Below are positions 48,982 through 60,991 of a stretch of 64,000 nt of DNA, in pieces; within the stretch, counting starts at the first letter, position 1; the number at the start of each line of letters is the position of its first letter. Made by a program: the position numbers and the translations under genes. The notes below the pieces were generated by a model. The model did not search any database and was not told the DNA's origin. It worked only from the letters and a program-made list of their open reading frames with translations. The stretch is from Lantana camara (Eukaryota; Streptophyta; Magnoliopsida; Lamiales; Verbenaceae). The DNA lies in the NCBI GenBank assembly GCA_037501455.1, contig CM074862.1, positions 82,204,001 through 82,268,000 on the forward strand, in the 5' to 3' direction.

Positions 48982-49470
48982 TGTGATACTCGTTGGGGTT
49001 CACACTATGAATCAATTTTGAATTTACTTGATTTTTATGTTACAGTATGTGATGTGCCTGAGAATATTGATGAAGAGGGATTAATTCCAGAAAAAAGAAT
49101 TGACACACATATCTTGATAGATTATTTGCAGTCTTTTTAAGTTTGCTTTTAGTTTGCATTTGATAAGCCTGGTTTTGAGAGTGACAAACGAACTATCTCA
49201 ACTTTTGCAAATAAAAGATCAAGATATTGTTAATGCTATGAAGTGGTGCAAAACAAGGCTACAAAATGTTAGAGATGAAGGGTGTGAGTCTTTATTGGAT
49301 GATGGTTTCTAATTATTTTGTAGTGTTTATAACATTTCAGTCCCAAAGATGGATAATGTTTTTAAGGCCCATGGAAGATCTCGACGAAAGACTCAACAAA
49401 TTACTAATGTGCATCGATTTTGGGTAGAGATTTTTAATCAAGTGATTTTCTTTAGTATTATACTTTGATC
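48982..49470 (+). pseudogene. hAT-type transposase relic (MYM-type zinc finger protein 1-like)
   Basis: The first block reads CDTRWGSHYESILNLLDFY and VPENIDEEGLIPEKRIDTHI, the well-known conserved part of plant hAT (TTF-finger/ZMYM1-like) transposases, ending at a stop at 49138. A second block in another frame (49199 onward) reads MKWCKTRLQNVRDEGCESLL, a stop, then NISVPKMDNVF and GRSRRKTQQITNVHRF. Stops, frameshifts and missing N- and C-terminal parts show it is dead. Confidence 0.8.
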
Positions 49471-49559
49471 GATCTCCTTGAATAAAATTTCTGACTCCGC
49501 CACTGAATTTATGGTTGTATTAATTTTTATTATTTGTTATATTTTATAAATACAAATTG

Positions 49560-49608
<49 letters not shown>

Positions 49609-49760
49609 ATATTTTATTATTTGGGATCCCGGATTTTCCAATTTTTTGCATTTCAAATCCCAATCTCGATCCCGAATTTTTAGTCAGGATCGGAATCCCA
49701 TCTTGAAAAAAGAATCCCAATTTTCCCATCCTAAAAATCCCGTCCCAAACGCCCACCCTA
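49471..49760 (+). mobile_element. Right end of the hAT relic, with TA microsatellite
   Basis: A (TA)n run lies at about 49561-49602. The following GATCCCG/AATCCC-rich stretch ends CGCCCACCCTA at 49760; on the minus strand this is TAGGGTGGGCG, the common hAT terminus. A related terminus occurs at 62493. Confidence 0.6.
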
Positions 49761-49989
49761 GCCATGTGCATGTACTGCGATGGAGCAACCTGAGGAAAAA
49801 AGGGTAGGAGAGCTCAAAGTGATGAGTTGGAAGGATGAGACGAACAAGGGGAGAAAAAGTTGGTAGCGGCTGAGGAGAAGTTGAAGGAGTTAATTATATT
49901 TAATATTTAATTAATTTATTTAATAAATGTAATAAGTAAATTTATTTAAATAAATAAAACAATGAACATGCATCACGCTGATTTCACTA

Positions 49990-50410
49990 GTAGGAATGCA
50001 AATGAGTTGGACCGGCTCATGACAAGTCCAAACCCAAACACTTTGTATCTGGCTCGTGGTTCGTGAGCCAACTCGTGAGCCTAAATATTTAAATAAAAAA
50101 ATAATATATTAATTTATAGATATAAATACTTAATATTATATAATTTTGTATATATATATATATATATACTTTTTTTTATACAAATTTCCTAAGAGAATAA
50201 TATATTTATTATATATTTGTATATATACTCAATTAATATATATTATTATATATATATAAATATATTTAATTATTACAAAAATCTATTTTCTTAATTAAAA
50301 AAAATGTACATTTTTTGTTTAGCAAGAGCCGAGCCGAGCTCGAGCCTTGTTTGAGTCAAGCTCAGGCCAGAAAAAATACTAAGGCTCGGCTCGGCTCATT
50401 GCATCCGAGT
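49990..50410. repeat. GAGCC-rich hAT-type repeat
   Basis: The ends resemble an imperfect inverted repeat (GAATGCAAATGAGTTGGACC on the left, GGCTCATTGCATCC on the right). The inside is AT-rich with GAGCCGAGCCGAGCTCGAGCC-type blocks typical of plant non-autonomous hAT elements. No clear 8-bp duplication was found. Confidence 0.45.
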
Positions 50411-50577
50411 TTTGAGCTAACGCCTACCAGCGATTCATTTGGTAGCTTTTACTACTTGGAGCTGCTTTATCTAGCCATTAAATCTTAGTAAGCATTATAG
50501 CCGCTGCCTAATTTGGCTAATGCAGCCTCCTATAATTTTGTAGCTGGTGCAGCCTATATTCATATTATATGCATATA

Positions 50578-50679
50578 ACCAACAAGGGTTGGTCAAGTGC
50601 TCTTAGGGTTGATTCTCGAAGGCAAAGACCCGAGTTCAAATCCCTCTGGTCACTTGGGGTGTGTGTGTTAAAAAAAAAT
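50578..50679 (+). mobile_element. tRNA-derived SINE with 16-bp target duplication
   Basis: A 102-bp insert flanked by ATATTATATGCATATA at 50562-50577 and 50680-50695. It has a Pol III A-box-like TGGTCAAGTGC (50590-50600), like tRNA-Leu/Ser, a B-box-like AGTTCAAATCC (50633-50643) and an A-rich 3' end. Long perfect duplications and the A tail show it moved by LINE-type target-primed reverse transcription. It is short for a plant SINE and may be 3' truncated. Confidence 0.85.
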
Positions 50680-50703
50680 ATATTATATGCATATAAATTA
50701 TAA

Positions 50704-50795
50704 CTAGCGTGGATCTCTGTGCTCCGCATGGAAAAATTAAAAATTATATAATATATGATGCATATATATGATTTTATATTATATATATAGATAGA
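50704..50795 (-). mobile_element. Possible mini-Helitron (92 bp)
   Basis: On the minus strand it begins TCTATCTATATATAAT and ends CACGCTAG, sits between A and T, and has a GC-rich segment with weak hairpin potential (ATGCGGAGCAC) 11 bases before CTAG. The TCTATCT start resembles the clear Helitron at 40381. The sequence is short and AT-rich, so chance is possible. Confidence 0.3.
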
Positions 50796-50799
50796 TAAA

Positions 50800-51890
50800 T
50801 TAAAAGAAAATTTAGTAAATAAAAAATAATAACTAACCATGATATAAATTGTTAATAAAATGCACTAAAAAGTATTAAACTTTAAAGTGAAACAAACACG
50901 AAATAATGTTTTTAAAATTGTATGAAAAAATTATTAAATTCAACTTTTAAATGTCTCCCATCAGATATATGAAATCAACTCAAAGCAAATTTTAAATGAT
51001 AGATGAGTGATATAAGCGCATAGAAATTAAAAAAATAAAAACCATTCTGATAATTTGATTAAACTTGATCAACATTACTTTAAATACTATTTTATATCAA
51101 AAACATGATTATTAAAATATTTAAAATAAATTATTCAAGAATAGTTCAAGTGCATCAAATAAAGAGTTAATATAAATATTAATTTAAATGCAGTTGTTAA
51201 ATACAATAAATTCCTTTCAATAAACAAAAATTAGTAAGGAAAGTATTAAAAATTACAATAATAAAATATTAAAAAAATTAAAGAAGTACATAATCAATCA
51301 AAAAGAAAAGTTCGAAATTCCCAAAACAAATATCATAAAAAACATAAATAAACAAAATTTAAAAAATACTAAAAATCAACAACAACAAAATATATAAAAT
51401 AGCTAGTAAACAAAAACAAAAGTAAAAATAAATAAATAATGTGTATTAATACATCAGTTTTGAATCTTTATAATTGTTTGAGAGAGGTTAACAACACACA
51501 GAAAACAAGAAATAATTATTTGTGTTTAGCGTGAGCGAGGCGAAAAGGGAGATCAAAAGATAAATGAAGTCGGCAGTGTAAGAGTGAAGAAGAAAAAGGG
51601 GAAGCAATAAAATACATATAAAATTATTACATTTAGATGATAAATAAGTGTTTAAAATCTTTATAATAAAAATATGAATTGATTTGTTCGAACTTTCTAA
51701 AGATCACGATAGTTTGATATGCTCGAACTTAAATTGATCCGCCTAATTTGAATACCACTTCAAGTATCACAGAAAATTGAGACACAAAATACTAAAAATT
51801 TATATGCAAATATAGGTACACGTAGTAGGGATTGAGAGTATTAGGTAATTATGACACGAGTATATATTATAGGGAAGAAAATTTGTTTTC

Positions 51891-51926
<36 letters not shown>

Positions 51927-52080
51927 AACTACTACAACTTTAAGTGAAATTCGAACCCTAGATATTACTCTGAAAAATAAATTCATTAATCATTTGGATC
52001 AACCCCCTATTGACTTCCTCCTCCATATATATGTGTCATTCAACGAGTAGCATTCCGCCAACAAATTAAATTTCATTAAA
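50800..52080. other. AT-rich intergenic stretch
   Basis: No gene or clear mobile element recognised. A TA microsatellite lies at about 51894-51923. Confidence 0.5.
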
Positions 52081-52121
52081 ATTTGCAATCCAAATTCCGT
52101 TGTCCTTTTCGGTACTTAAGC

Positions 52122-54412
52122 ATGAAGGTTAATATTCTTAACAAGAAATTGATAAAGCCATCAACCCCAACTTCCCCCAACCTCAAGAATTATAACTTGT
52201 CATGCATCGACAATGTTTACCCACTAATGTACGTGCCAATCATTCTCTTCTACGAATCCTCACCCTCACCCTCACCCAACAACACCACAAAAAATAACCA
52301 TTTGCAAGAATCGTTGGCGAAAATCCTACCCGAATTCTACCCTTTTGCCGGACGTACGATACATAGCTAAGGATCACTTAGTCGACTGCAGTGATCAAGG
52401 TGCCGAGTTTATTGAAGCACGAGTCACTGCAGATGATGATGGATTGATGGTGGTCTTGAAATGCAGGAATTTATCAAAGAAGTAAACTCGTCCGACCAGT
52501 TAGATGTTCTTCTTCCTCAAGAACAAGTTTCCCTTCTATCTATTCAAGTCACTGCGTTCGAGTGCGGTGGGGTGGCTATCGGGGTGAGCATGTCGCACAA
52601 ACTTGTAGATACAGCCTCCATCGAAACATTCGTTTCTGCCTGGGCAAATGCAAGTAATCGGAAAATGGCTATAAGCCCGGTTTTCTATTCTCCGGCGTTA
52701 TTTACCTGCAGTAATCCTGAAAATATTGGTTTAGGTCCCAAAATATCAGGAATTGATGCGAAACCGAGTCATGTTGCTAAGATGTTCGTATTCAATAAAG
52801 AGATGATAACGAGCTTAAAAGCCAAAATAAGGAGTTGGCCGGCATCACAAGGGAAAAGAAAGTTGGTAACATGACTTTATCTATTCATAGTATCTATATG
52901 TACTTTTAATTGAATGAATATTACCAATTTAAACTAATTCGGATCAAGGCACTGAAAATATACTTATTTTAAAAAATTATTCTTTCCTAATTGTTAATTT
53001 TTCTCTATACAGTTTATTTATATGTGGTTTACATAATTAAATAAAATTATTTTTACCATGACAAAATAAGATAGATCCTTTTTTATTTATTTTTCTTTAT
53101 TAGATATTATTTTATTTTGAATGATAAAATGGGAAACTTAATAGTTAATTTAGTTAGAGCAAATTACATTTTTGGTCCTATAAGATTAAGCATTTTGTAA
53201 TTTTAGTCTCATTTCTATTAAATTAGACATTTAGTCTCATTATTTTTAAAAAGTCACAATTCTGGTCTCATCCGTCAAATAATAGATGAAAAATGTATTT
53301 TTTTGCCATTAAATGCAATTTGGAGGAAAAATTATAGTTCATTAGGTTGTTTTTGTGGGAGTTCGCTTATTAATACCTCATTTTAGCACCACATTACCTT
53401 AATAAGAGTGATTTAGAGTAATACTTCAAAGTTGATTAAAGTTGCTAAAATGGGGTATTAATAAACAAACCCCCGCAAAAAACAACCTAATAAACAGTAA
53501 ATCCACCCCGCCCCCCCAATGCACTCAACAAAAAAAAAAAAAATGCATTTTTCAATCAATTATTTGACGGATGGATTAGAATTGCAACTTTTTGAAAATA
53601 ATGGGACTACATATATCTAATTTCAAAGACATGATATTAAAATTGCAAAAAACCTAATCCTATGGGACCAAAAATGTAATTTGCTCATTTAGTTAAGACA
53701 AAAGAAAAGGTTTATGTTAAATTTATTTTTTTACTGATTGTTCTATAAAAGTTCTACTTCTTTTTTTTTTTTCCAAAATTGAATTCAATTTTTTCTTTTT
53801 ACTTGGAAATTGAATTCAGTCCAGCCTCACGGTGCGTGTCGTATGCGCCTTCGTAGCCAAAGCACTCATCCGGCTGGAGCGCGCGCAAAGCCGACAGCCC
53901 CCTAAAGATTGTCGAATATATAATTCAAGCATTCAACATTAGGGAGAGAACAATCCCACGTCTGCCTAAGCATTCTTGTGAGTTGTGGCAATCTGGCTAC
54001 TGTTGCACATTGCAGAGGTTCAGACAACATGGGATTTGAAGAACTGGTTGAAGTACTAGCCGAGGCCACCGCGAAAACCACTGCAGACTGTGCTGATATA
54101 TTTTGTAGCGGCGAGAGTAACGTACATCGAGTACTCGTTAATCCGGTAATGGATACGTTTGCTGCAATTGGTAGTGGTGAGATAAATGCTTTGGTCTTTA
54201 GCGACTGGACTAAGTTTAGATTCTATGATGCTGATTTTGGCTGGGGGAAACCAATTTGGACAAGCATCGGAACTATGGCTCTTGAGAAATTTGTAGTGTT
54301 GATGGAGAATAAGGAGGGTGATGGAGTTGAAGTATGGGTGCATCTGAATTATCAAGACATGGCTTGGTTTGAGCAGGACGAGGAGATGAGGCCTTTGTTG
54401 CGTAGCATATAG
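52122..54412 (+). pseudogene. BAHD acyltransferase pseudogene (vinorine synthase-like), two exons
   Basis: BAHD enzymes move acyl groups from acyl-CoA to alcohols or amines in specialised metabolism. The ATG at 52122 starts MKVNILNKKLIKPSTPTSP, typical of the alkaloid/terpenoid acyltransferase clade. Exon 1 keeps LPEFYPFAGR and the catalytic HXXXD as HKLVD in VSMSHKLVDTASIETF. Frameshifts are seen near 52360 and 52455. The likely donor is GTAACATG at 52867 and the acceptor is near 53830. Exon 2 has the second signature DFGWG (DADFGWGKPIW) and a normal C-terminus ending 54412, but frame changes occur near 53930 and 53970. The catalytic motifs are intact, but at least four frame changes make a working enzyme unlikely unless sequence errors explain them. 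Confidence 0.82.
53157..53686. mobile_element. Mutator-type MITE in the BAHD intron (530 bp)
   Basis: Perfect terminal inverted repeats GAGCAAATTACATTTTTGG and its complement, continuing with few mismatches, flanked by the 9-bp duplication ATTTAGTTA (53148-53156 and 53687-53695). A nine-base duplication is characteristic of Mutator-like elements. The centre also has an inverted repeat (ATTAGGTTGTTTTTG against CAAAAAACAACCTAAT). Non-coding. Confidence 0.92.
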
Positions 54413-54506
54413 GCTCTTTCTAGTTCTGTGGTTGTTCATTTGATGTTTGGTTTTTTATTTCTTAAGTGTCCAACATTGGAGTCTAAAATAAAATTTGGAA
54501 TAGATC

Positions 54507-55280
54507 GATAAGTGTCTCACATCAACAATCAAAGATGTGGAGTTCAATATATAATAGTTTGACAATCCTTCCCTCAAAAGCTAACTTTTGGGGATGAGTA
54601 AGGCCCAACACATTATTCATCATGGTATCAGAGCAGGTTAGAATATTGCGAAAGCGTGATGGAAAAATTAATACATTTGAAGATAAAGACCATAGAAGAG
54701 GAGGAAGTGGAGAGGAGAAATTCACTCTATTTTTCTCTACTCAATCAACACTCTATTAAAACTCAACTCTTTTTACAAACTCTCTTTCTTTCTTTCTTAT
54801 TTATCTTTTATCTTGTCTTGTCTTACAAAATCAAATAACAAAGCACCTATTTATACTAGTCTAAGGACAATATACCAAAACTCCAATTAATACAATACTA
54901 AACTCTATATACTAAATGTTATGCCGGTGTGGCTATAACATTACTAATGCATGTATGTAACCTCTTTATTTATTTCAATTACATGTAACCTTTAACTTAA
55001 TTAATTCATCCATTCAATTCTCCAAAACCTTCACTTCATTTATGATGGTCAAGTTTAATGAACTCATTCAACACAGAGCAGGTTCGATTCCAGGCCTGTC
55101 TCTTCACCCGCCAGATATTACAATTCCTGTAATGTTCACACTCTAGTTTATCCCACATTCCGCGGGGGTGTGTTAAGTGTCCCACATCGAATAATCAAAG
55201 ATGTGAATTGTGAAGTTAATATATAATGGTTTGACAATCCTGGCAACCCTCCCCTCAAAAGCTAGCTTTTGGGGTTGAGT
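54507..55280 (+). mobile_element. TRIM-like remnant with iMet primer site
   Basis: A first LTR-like block (54507-54622, AAGTGTCTCACATC ... AAAAGCTAACTTTTGGGG) is followed by TGGTATCAGAGC at 54623-54634. A G-rich tract GCGGGGGTG (55162-55170) precedes a second similar block from 55171 (TTAAGTGTCCCACATC ... AAAAGCTAGCTTTTGGGG), truncated near 55280. This structure matches the short terminal-repeat retrotransposons common in plants. No proteins are encoded. The two blocks are diverged, so it is old. Confidence 0.7.
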
Positions 55281-55410
55281 TGGAGTCTAAAATAAAGTTT
55301 TGGAATATTTAAAAATAAATTCTCTTGCTTAAATAAACAAATATAAGAGTTGTGAAACCACTGTGTATGTTTTAGTTTGTGTAAATATGTGTCAGCTTTT
55401 ATAAGAATTT

Positions 55411-55596
55411 TTTAGTGTGTCTACTTATGCTAAATGTGGAAGCTTGAGCTCTGCAAAGAGATTTTTTGAAGCTATGGATGTGAAAAACACAGTATCTTGG
55501 AATGGAGTAATTATATGGTATTGTTACGATGGCAAGATATATGAGGCACATAGATTGTTTGAGTTGATGCCCTATAATTTTATTAAGGAATTTTGA
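55411..55596 (+). pseudogene. PPR protein fragment
   Basis: An open stretch ending at a TGA reads STYAKCGSLSSAKRFFEAMD, then VKNTVSWNGVI and EAHRLFELMP, the repeat pattern of plant PLS-class pentatricopeptide repeat proteins. These act in organelle RNA processing or editing. Only about two repeats remain, with no start and no flanking PPR sequence, so it is a gene scrap. Confidence 0.78.
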
Positions 55597-56643
55597 CTCA
55601 TCTTATGCAATGGTACATGAATAATAAGTAGAGACTTCAAAAATAATATTATTGATGTTGAAATTATTATTTGGAAAATATATAGGGAAATATCTATTTA
55701 TCCCAAAAGGCCAGAATTTCAAAAGAAAAAGAAGATATCGGCAACGGCAACAACCGAACATCTAAATAACATATACGTCGAAAAGATGATGTGTAGGTCA
55801 CATATGGATGGCGTGTATGTCACTTATATTACTATGCCTTTTATTTTCTTATGGTGTGGCTAACCACTTTAGTCACAAAAGAAAAATATTATCTACTCAA
55901 TTAATTGCATGAAGTTTTCTAAAAGTAAGGGAAAATTTTAAATTCATCCCTATGTTATCATTATAAATTCAAAATAGTTCTCTTATGTTTTCAATTTGAT
56001 TTAAATTCATCCTTTGTCCCTTTTTCCGGTGATAATTTCCGGCCAAAATATATATGTAGATTAAAATATCCTTACATTAATTTATATTTATTTAACTATA
56101 AAGATAATCAAAATCATAAAAAAGAGAAAAATCATAGCACTTAAAAGAAATAAATCAAAGAGATACAAACAAGAGATATTCTCAAGTAAGCTTCCTCCAC
56201 AAAAAATACAATCCTTCCATAGTGAACTTCTTTCCCAAAAAAACACGTGCAGCTCTCATATATTCTTATATTTTTCTTCGCACCATCGACTTTCTCAAGA
56301 GCATATGTCAACATTAGCAAACGAGGAGATTTGATTGAGTGTGCTGAGTTTTTTAATGTTCATGCTTTCGTCATCGCAAAAGGTAATATTCAAGTAATAA
56401 TTTGTTCATTAATAGATTTTTTTCTGCATTAATAGATTATTGTTTACTAGTTTTTTACTGATTTCTGTTCATGAATGAGATTGCTCTACTTATTTACGGT
56501 TCTTTGTGCTCTAGGAAAAGACATGTTTAATTTGGAAGTTAATTTTTTGGGAAATAAATTCTTTTAGCAAAACCTGGACAACAATGACTATGGATATTTA
56601 TCTTTGCTAAATGATGCTTGCGGGGTTGCAACACGAAAAAAAA
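55597..56643. other. Intergenic stretch before El-F
   Basis: No gene recognised. The short frame at 56247-56432 matches no family I know. Confidence 0.5.
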
Positions 56644-59600
56644 TGTGATGCCGCGCGTCTTCGTACGTACAAGTATGACGTCACAAGGGTGATACTTGTG
56701 TTTTTTAATTATTTAATTATGTGATTATATGTTAATTCTAATGTTTATAAGCAATTTGAATTTATATGAAATTAATTATTGAATTATGAATATGAATTTT
56801 GAACATTTATGCTCATATGATTTCGAACTTGATCCGTATGCATCCGAATTCAATTCCGATTTTTGTGATAACTTGCTATGCATGAGATATTTGAGTTATA
56901 AACATGTCTATATGCTCTTTGCATAATTTCGAACTTGTTTGATTTGGTTTTTGGATCGTTTTTGTGTAATGGGACCAAAAAAGGGGGCTAAAGGGCATTT
57001 AGCGCACCTTGGGTTACGGGGTGGCATAACTTGAGCTTGGGTATTCGGATTCTAATTTTGTCACCACCCTTTCGACGATTCAGGTTTAATGGAATAAGCC
57101 TTACAATTTTCTAATCTCGTTCGAACCTCCGAAATTTTCCCGAACCGAACAGGTTGCACCAATTAGCACTATCCTACCCGTTTTGGTTATATCCGACCCG
57201 TTTGAGCTCCAAATAACCTCAAACTTGAACCCATTTCTTCCTACTTAAGCCCCCATTAGATTTGGGGCCTTATTTTCGGACCCCAACCCTAGAGAGCAAA
57301 GAAAAAAGAGCTGAAAAAAGAAAGAAGAGCCATTCCTATCACTATTCACCTTCCTTGTGTTTTGAGCTCACAACTTCTTCAATCTTCATCCAATTGGAAA
57401 GGTGGTCATAGATTCTTGTTCTCCATTTCCTTGTGATCATTTCAAGCTATGGTTTACTTATTTTCATTGAGATTTGAGTATGTTATGAGTTTATGAATAA
57501 ATAGAAAGGGTTTTGTTGAATTCTTGAATCATATGCATATCTTGGAGTTATTTGATGATATGAAGCTTGAATATTGATCTCTCTTAAATCTTTATTGCAT
57601 TTATGAACTCATGATTCATGGTTGTTGAGCATTTATTGAGTTGCCATTTATGGAACTTGGTTTTCTTGAGGTTGAAGAAGCATATTTGTTGATCCATTCC
57701 TCTTTCGAACGGTTAATGCATGTGATTGTGTGATGAATTTATAACGTTTTTATGCTCCATTTTGTGCCTTATATGTTGTCTAAAGAATGCCCTGAAGCTG
57801 CCCCTCTTTTCCCCCATTTTCCTTCGTAAAAACAGAGCAGCAACTGCTGTTCAATTTTGAGCACGAAGCTCGATACGGTCGTGTCAAGTATTGCCTTGAA
57901 ATGGATACAGCCGTGTTGTACGTTCGAATTTTCATGAAAAAAAAAAGGACACGGTCGTGTCCAAACCCCTTGAAAACATGAAACGGCCGTGTCACTTGAG
58001 ATGGCAGCCTCAAGGTGTTTCTTTCGTAGTTCTGTTGCTTCTCATTATCTTTTCTCGCCCCGTTCATAACTTATATACATTGTAAACTTGTTGAACTATG
58101 TGTTATGATTGTTATATCAAGATTATGGATTTAATTGATGTGTTCATGAATTTATGGCTTGATTTATGAAGTATGAACGTTTAAGTGCTACAATGTGACC
58201 TTCCTTGCAACCCTTACATTCCCTTATGTGTTTAATGGATTCCCTTCACCTCTAGATGATTCATATGCATCGTTAATATTTATTATAACGTGATATGAAT
58301 TGGATAGTGAATGAATGATTGATATTGAATGAAAGAATGATAATGAACGGACACGATTTATTCATGTCACGAATTAATAACTTGTTTACGTGTCTAAGTG
58401 GCATTAATTGTGCACATGAACATCTTCATAGCACATTGTTATTTCTTATGCATGTCATATCACGTTATTGCATTGCCATGTGTCATATATGGCTCAATTG
58501 GATTCTTGAGTCTCACGAATGCACCGTGTTATCTTTTGTACAGTTTTCTCCAGGGCGGAGACCTATCGGGTTCATAGGATATCTTCAAGTTTTCTTTTCT
58601 TCTTGATCTTGTTCGGTAAGATGTAGTCAGGTGGGTTTTGCTTCTATTAGATAAATTCTGACCCGATATATCCCAACGTGTAAGATTTCGGCCAAAGTAC
58701 TATATATGTATCGAGTCTTTTCAAAGAATCAATGATTTCACGTTAAAGCCTTTTTCTTTGAAATGAATCCTTACGCAATGTTTGGCGAGATTAGTGATCA
58801 CAATGAATCGGGGCCCTGGAACTAAGTGTACGTGGATATCCAGGGAAACTTAGGCTGACGATGATCCCCGTGCACTAGTTCCAACACAATGACGATGTTA
58901 CCGGCCCTCACTAGGAGATTAGCGAGGAATGGGAATCGGGCTTTTGGGGCTTCATGGACCTGACTAGCTATAAAGAATGGGTGGATGGGTCTTTCGCCAA
59001 GTTCGTCCACTAACCGGAGGAAAAAGGGGTAATTGACTATGCATGAATGAATAAATGTTGTGTGATCGCTAAGAAATGAATGAATGGATAATGCACACAC
59101 AAGGAGAAGGTTGGAGTGTTCGCCCACTTGTCGGGCTCACGTAATGACCTAATGAAGGTAATGAATGAAAAAATTGATTGTTGTAATCCCGCGCGTTGTT
59201 TTCTATGTTTTCAACCACTTAGGAAATGTTTCAAAACCTCATACGGGATTATAACTTGCATGTATGTGTTTATTTTTTCCGCGATATTATTTTATTAAGT
59301 CCTGTTTTATACCCACCAATCTCTTAAAGACTGAACCTGGTTTGTTTTCAGTTTTCTTGCAGGTTTTGGAGTGCTAGGCAAGAATTCGAGTCCGTAGAGT
59401 CTTGTAGTCGTGTATAGCTTTACCTTTGGTTACATTCACATCATTTAAGTGTTGTTTATGATTATGAACGCTTGTGAGCGACTTAAATGTTATTTATTTA
59501 GAGGCTGTGAGCTCATTAGTTATGCTAGTGAACATTAATACTTCCGCTCATGTTATCTTACTCTATTATTGTTTCTGTATATTGCTTATTTGGTTTCGAA

Positions 59601-59735
59601 GGTTAGCTCCCGCCGAGCATAGTGAGTGAGGTGTGTCCCCATTCGTTCTGATCTGGCACGTGTATGGATTACCTATTTCATATGCGGATCTGGTGTTAGT
59701 GTGGGGGATGGGGCGTCGCGCGCTCGGGTGCTACA
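56644..59735 (+). repeat. El-F 5' LTR (3092 bp)
   Basis: It starts TGTGATGCCGCGCG after an A run and ends CTCGGGTGCTACA just before a primer site. It has the same plan as the El-A and El-D LTRs, including a variant stem-loop cluster at 57866-57998. Its partner LTR is not in the window. Short frames within (57780-58067, 58319-58606, 58822-59127) show no protein family. Confidence 0.82.
57866..57998. promoter_or_regulatory. Variant stem-loop cluster in El-F LTR
   Basis: Four ACGG-centred boxes: GATACGGTCGTGTC, GATACAGCCGTGTT, GGACACGGTCGTGTCC and AAACGGCCGTGTCA. The third is a perfect inverted repeat with arms GGACAC and GTGTCC around GGTC. Loop and flanks differ from El-A and El-D, but copy number (four) and layout agree. 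Confidence 0.5.
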
Positions 59736-59743
59736 TCCTTAAG

Positions 59744-59755
59744 TGGTATCAGAGC
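59744..59755 (+). promoter_or_regulatory. El-F primer binding site (tRNA-iMet type)
   Basis: TGGTATCAGAGC eight bases after the LTR end at 59735. Confidence 0.92.
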
Positions 59756-60991
59756 TCCAGGTTGCAAAACCAGAGTTCTCGTGTCGTGATTGAGTCAGTT
59801 TAAGTTGTACGACATAGGAACTACTTGTCAACATGTGCACTGTATTGATTTTCATCATTGATTGTTACGAATTGTTGGAAATTACTTGTTACATGTGATT
59901 TACTTTCAGATTTGTTGCTTTATGTGTTTCAGTTGCATTTAATATGTGTTTGTTGATCTAAATATGTGTCATAAGCATATACTAATCCACATGCATCTAT
60001 ACTTAAGTTGAGTCTTTGATTGTAGATTGTTACCACGCTATCAAGGCTACTATCAACCTCAACCACAAGTTTCTTCTATCAAACCGATGAAGAGATTATG
60101 AAGTCATCGGGATTTAAAACTCGGGTGTTGAACCTTCATAACTTACAAAATGGAGCGACATCTCGTTGCTCAACATCATGATAGACGACTTTGACCACAA
60201 AGAAGTTCATAAACTTTATTCTCTCTACAAATCTTGAAGATTATCAACATAGGTGCATTGTGGGGACCTAAACCACCAACTTGAAAGATACGTGAGGCAA
60301 CGGGATAGGTGCAGAATTCCTAATCACCAAAGTATGAAGATACCTAATGTAAGATCGAATCACTCAAGGTTCATCACCGAGACCTTCGAGGTTGAAGTAG
60401 GAGAGCAAAATAGAAGGCTTAATCGGTCATATCAGGTCCGGGACCGGATATAGGGTGTGTTAAAAGGATTCCCAACTTAGGTGTATGGAATGGAGAGTAG
60501 ATAATCATGTGGTTTCACAACGGGCCAAGTAAATAAGCCTAATTGATACGAATACAAGTGTGGATCAATGAAGGGATGCAAAGCAAAGATAGCAAAGAGC
60601 ATTGAAGAATTCAGATTGTGTTATCTTCTCGAGACTTCCGGACACAGGGTGGCATAAGAAAGCAAGCAAGGATTTGGAAGCATCATCAATTACTGAACAA
60701 TGTCCAACCTTACAACTTATGCTCACAACATAGGGATCAAAGGACAAGATGTAGTGTTAAACCACTATTATGGTGACATGTTCATAGCATTCATGGCACG
60801 TGCATCATACATTGCATTGATATATCCTGATTTTTAGCTTATGAACTTTAACATTGTGATTCCTATTCGTGTTGCATGTTTTAGTGTGGGATATGCGTTT
60901 CATAACATTGGCATCTTAACCCAACATGCATCGTTTTAGTGTTTACTTGTTAAGATGCCTTCCCCGTGCGTGTCACTTCAACTACCACTTC
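59756..60991 (+). other. El-F leader and degenerate gag region
   Basis: Where gag is expected I see no gag core or zinc knuckle. The stretch may be heavily decayed gag or unrelated sequence. No gene called. Confidence 0.45.

Noticed and set aside
54056..54439. Minus-strand 127-residue frame
   Set aside because: It is antisense to the BAHD exon 2, whose sense frame has the DFGWG signature.
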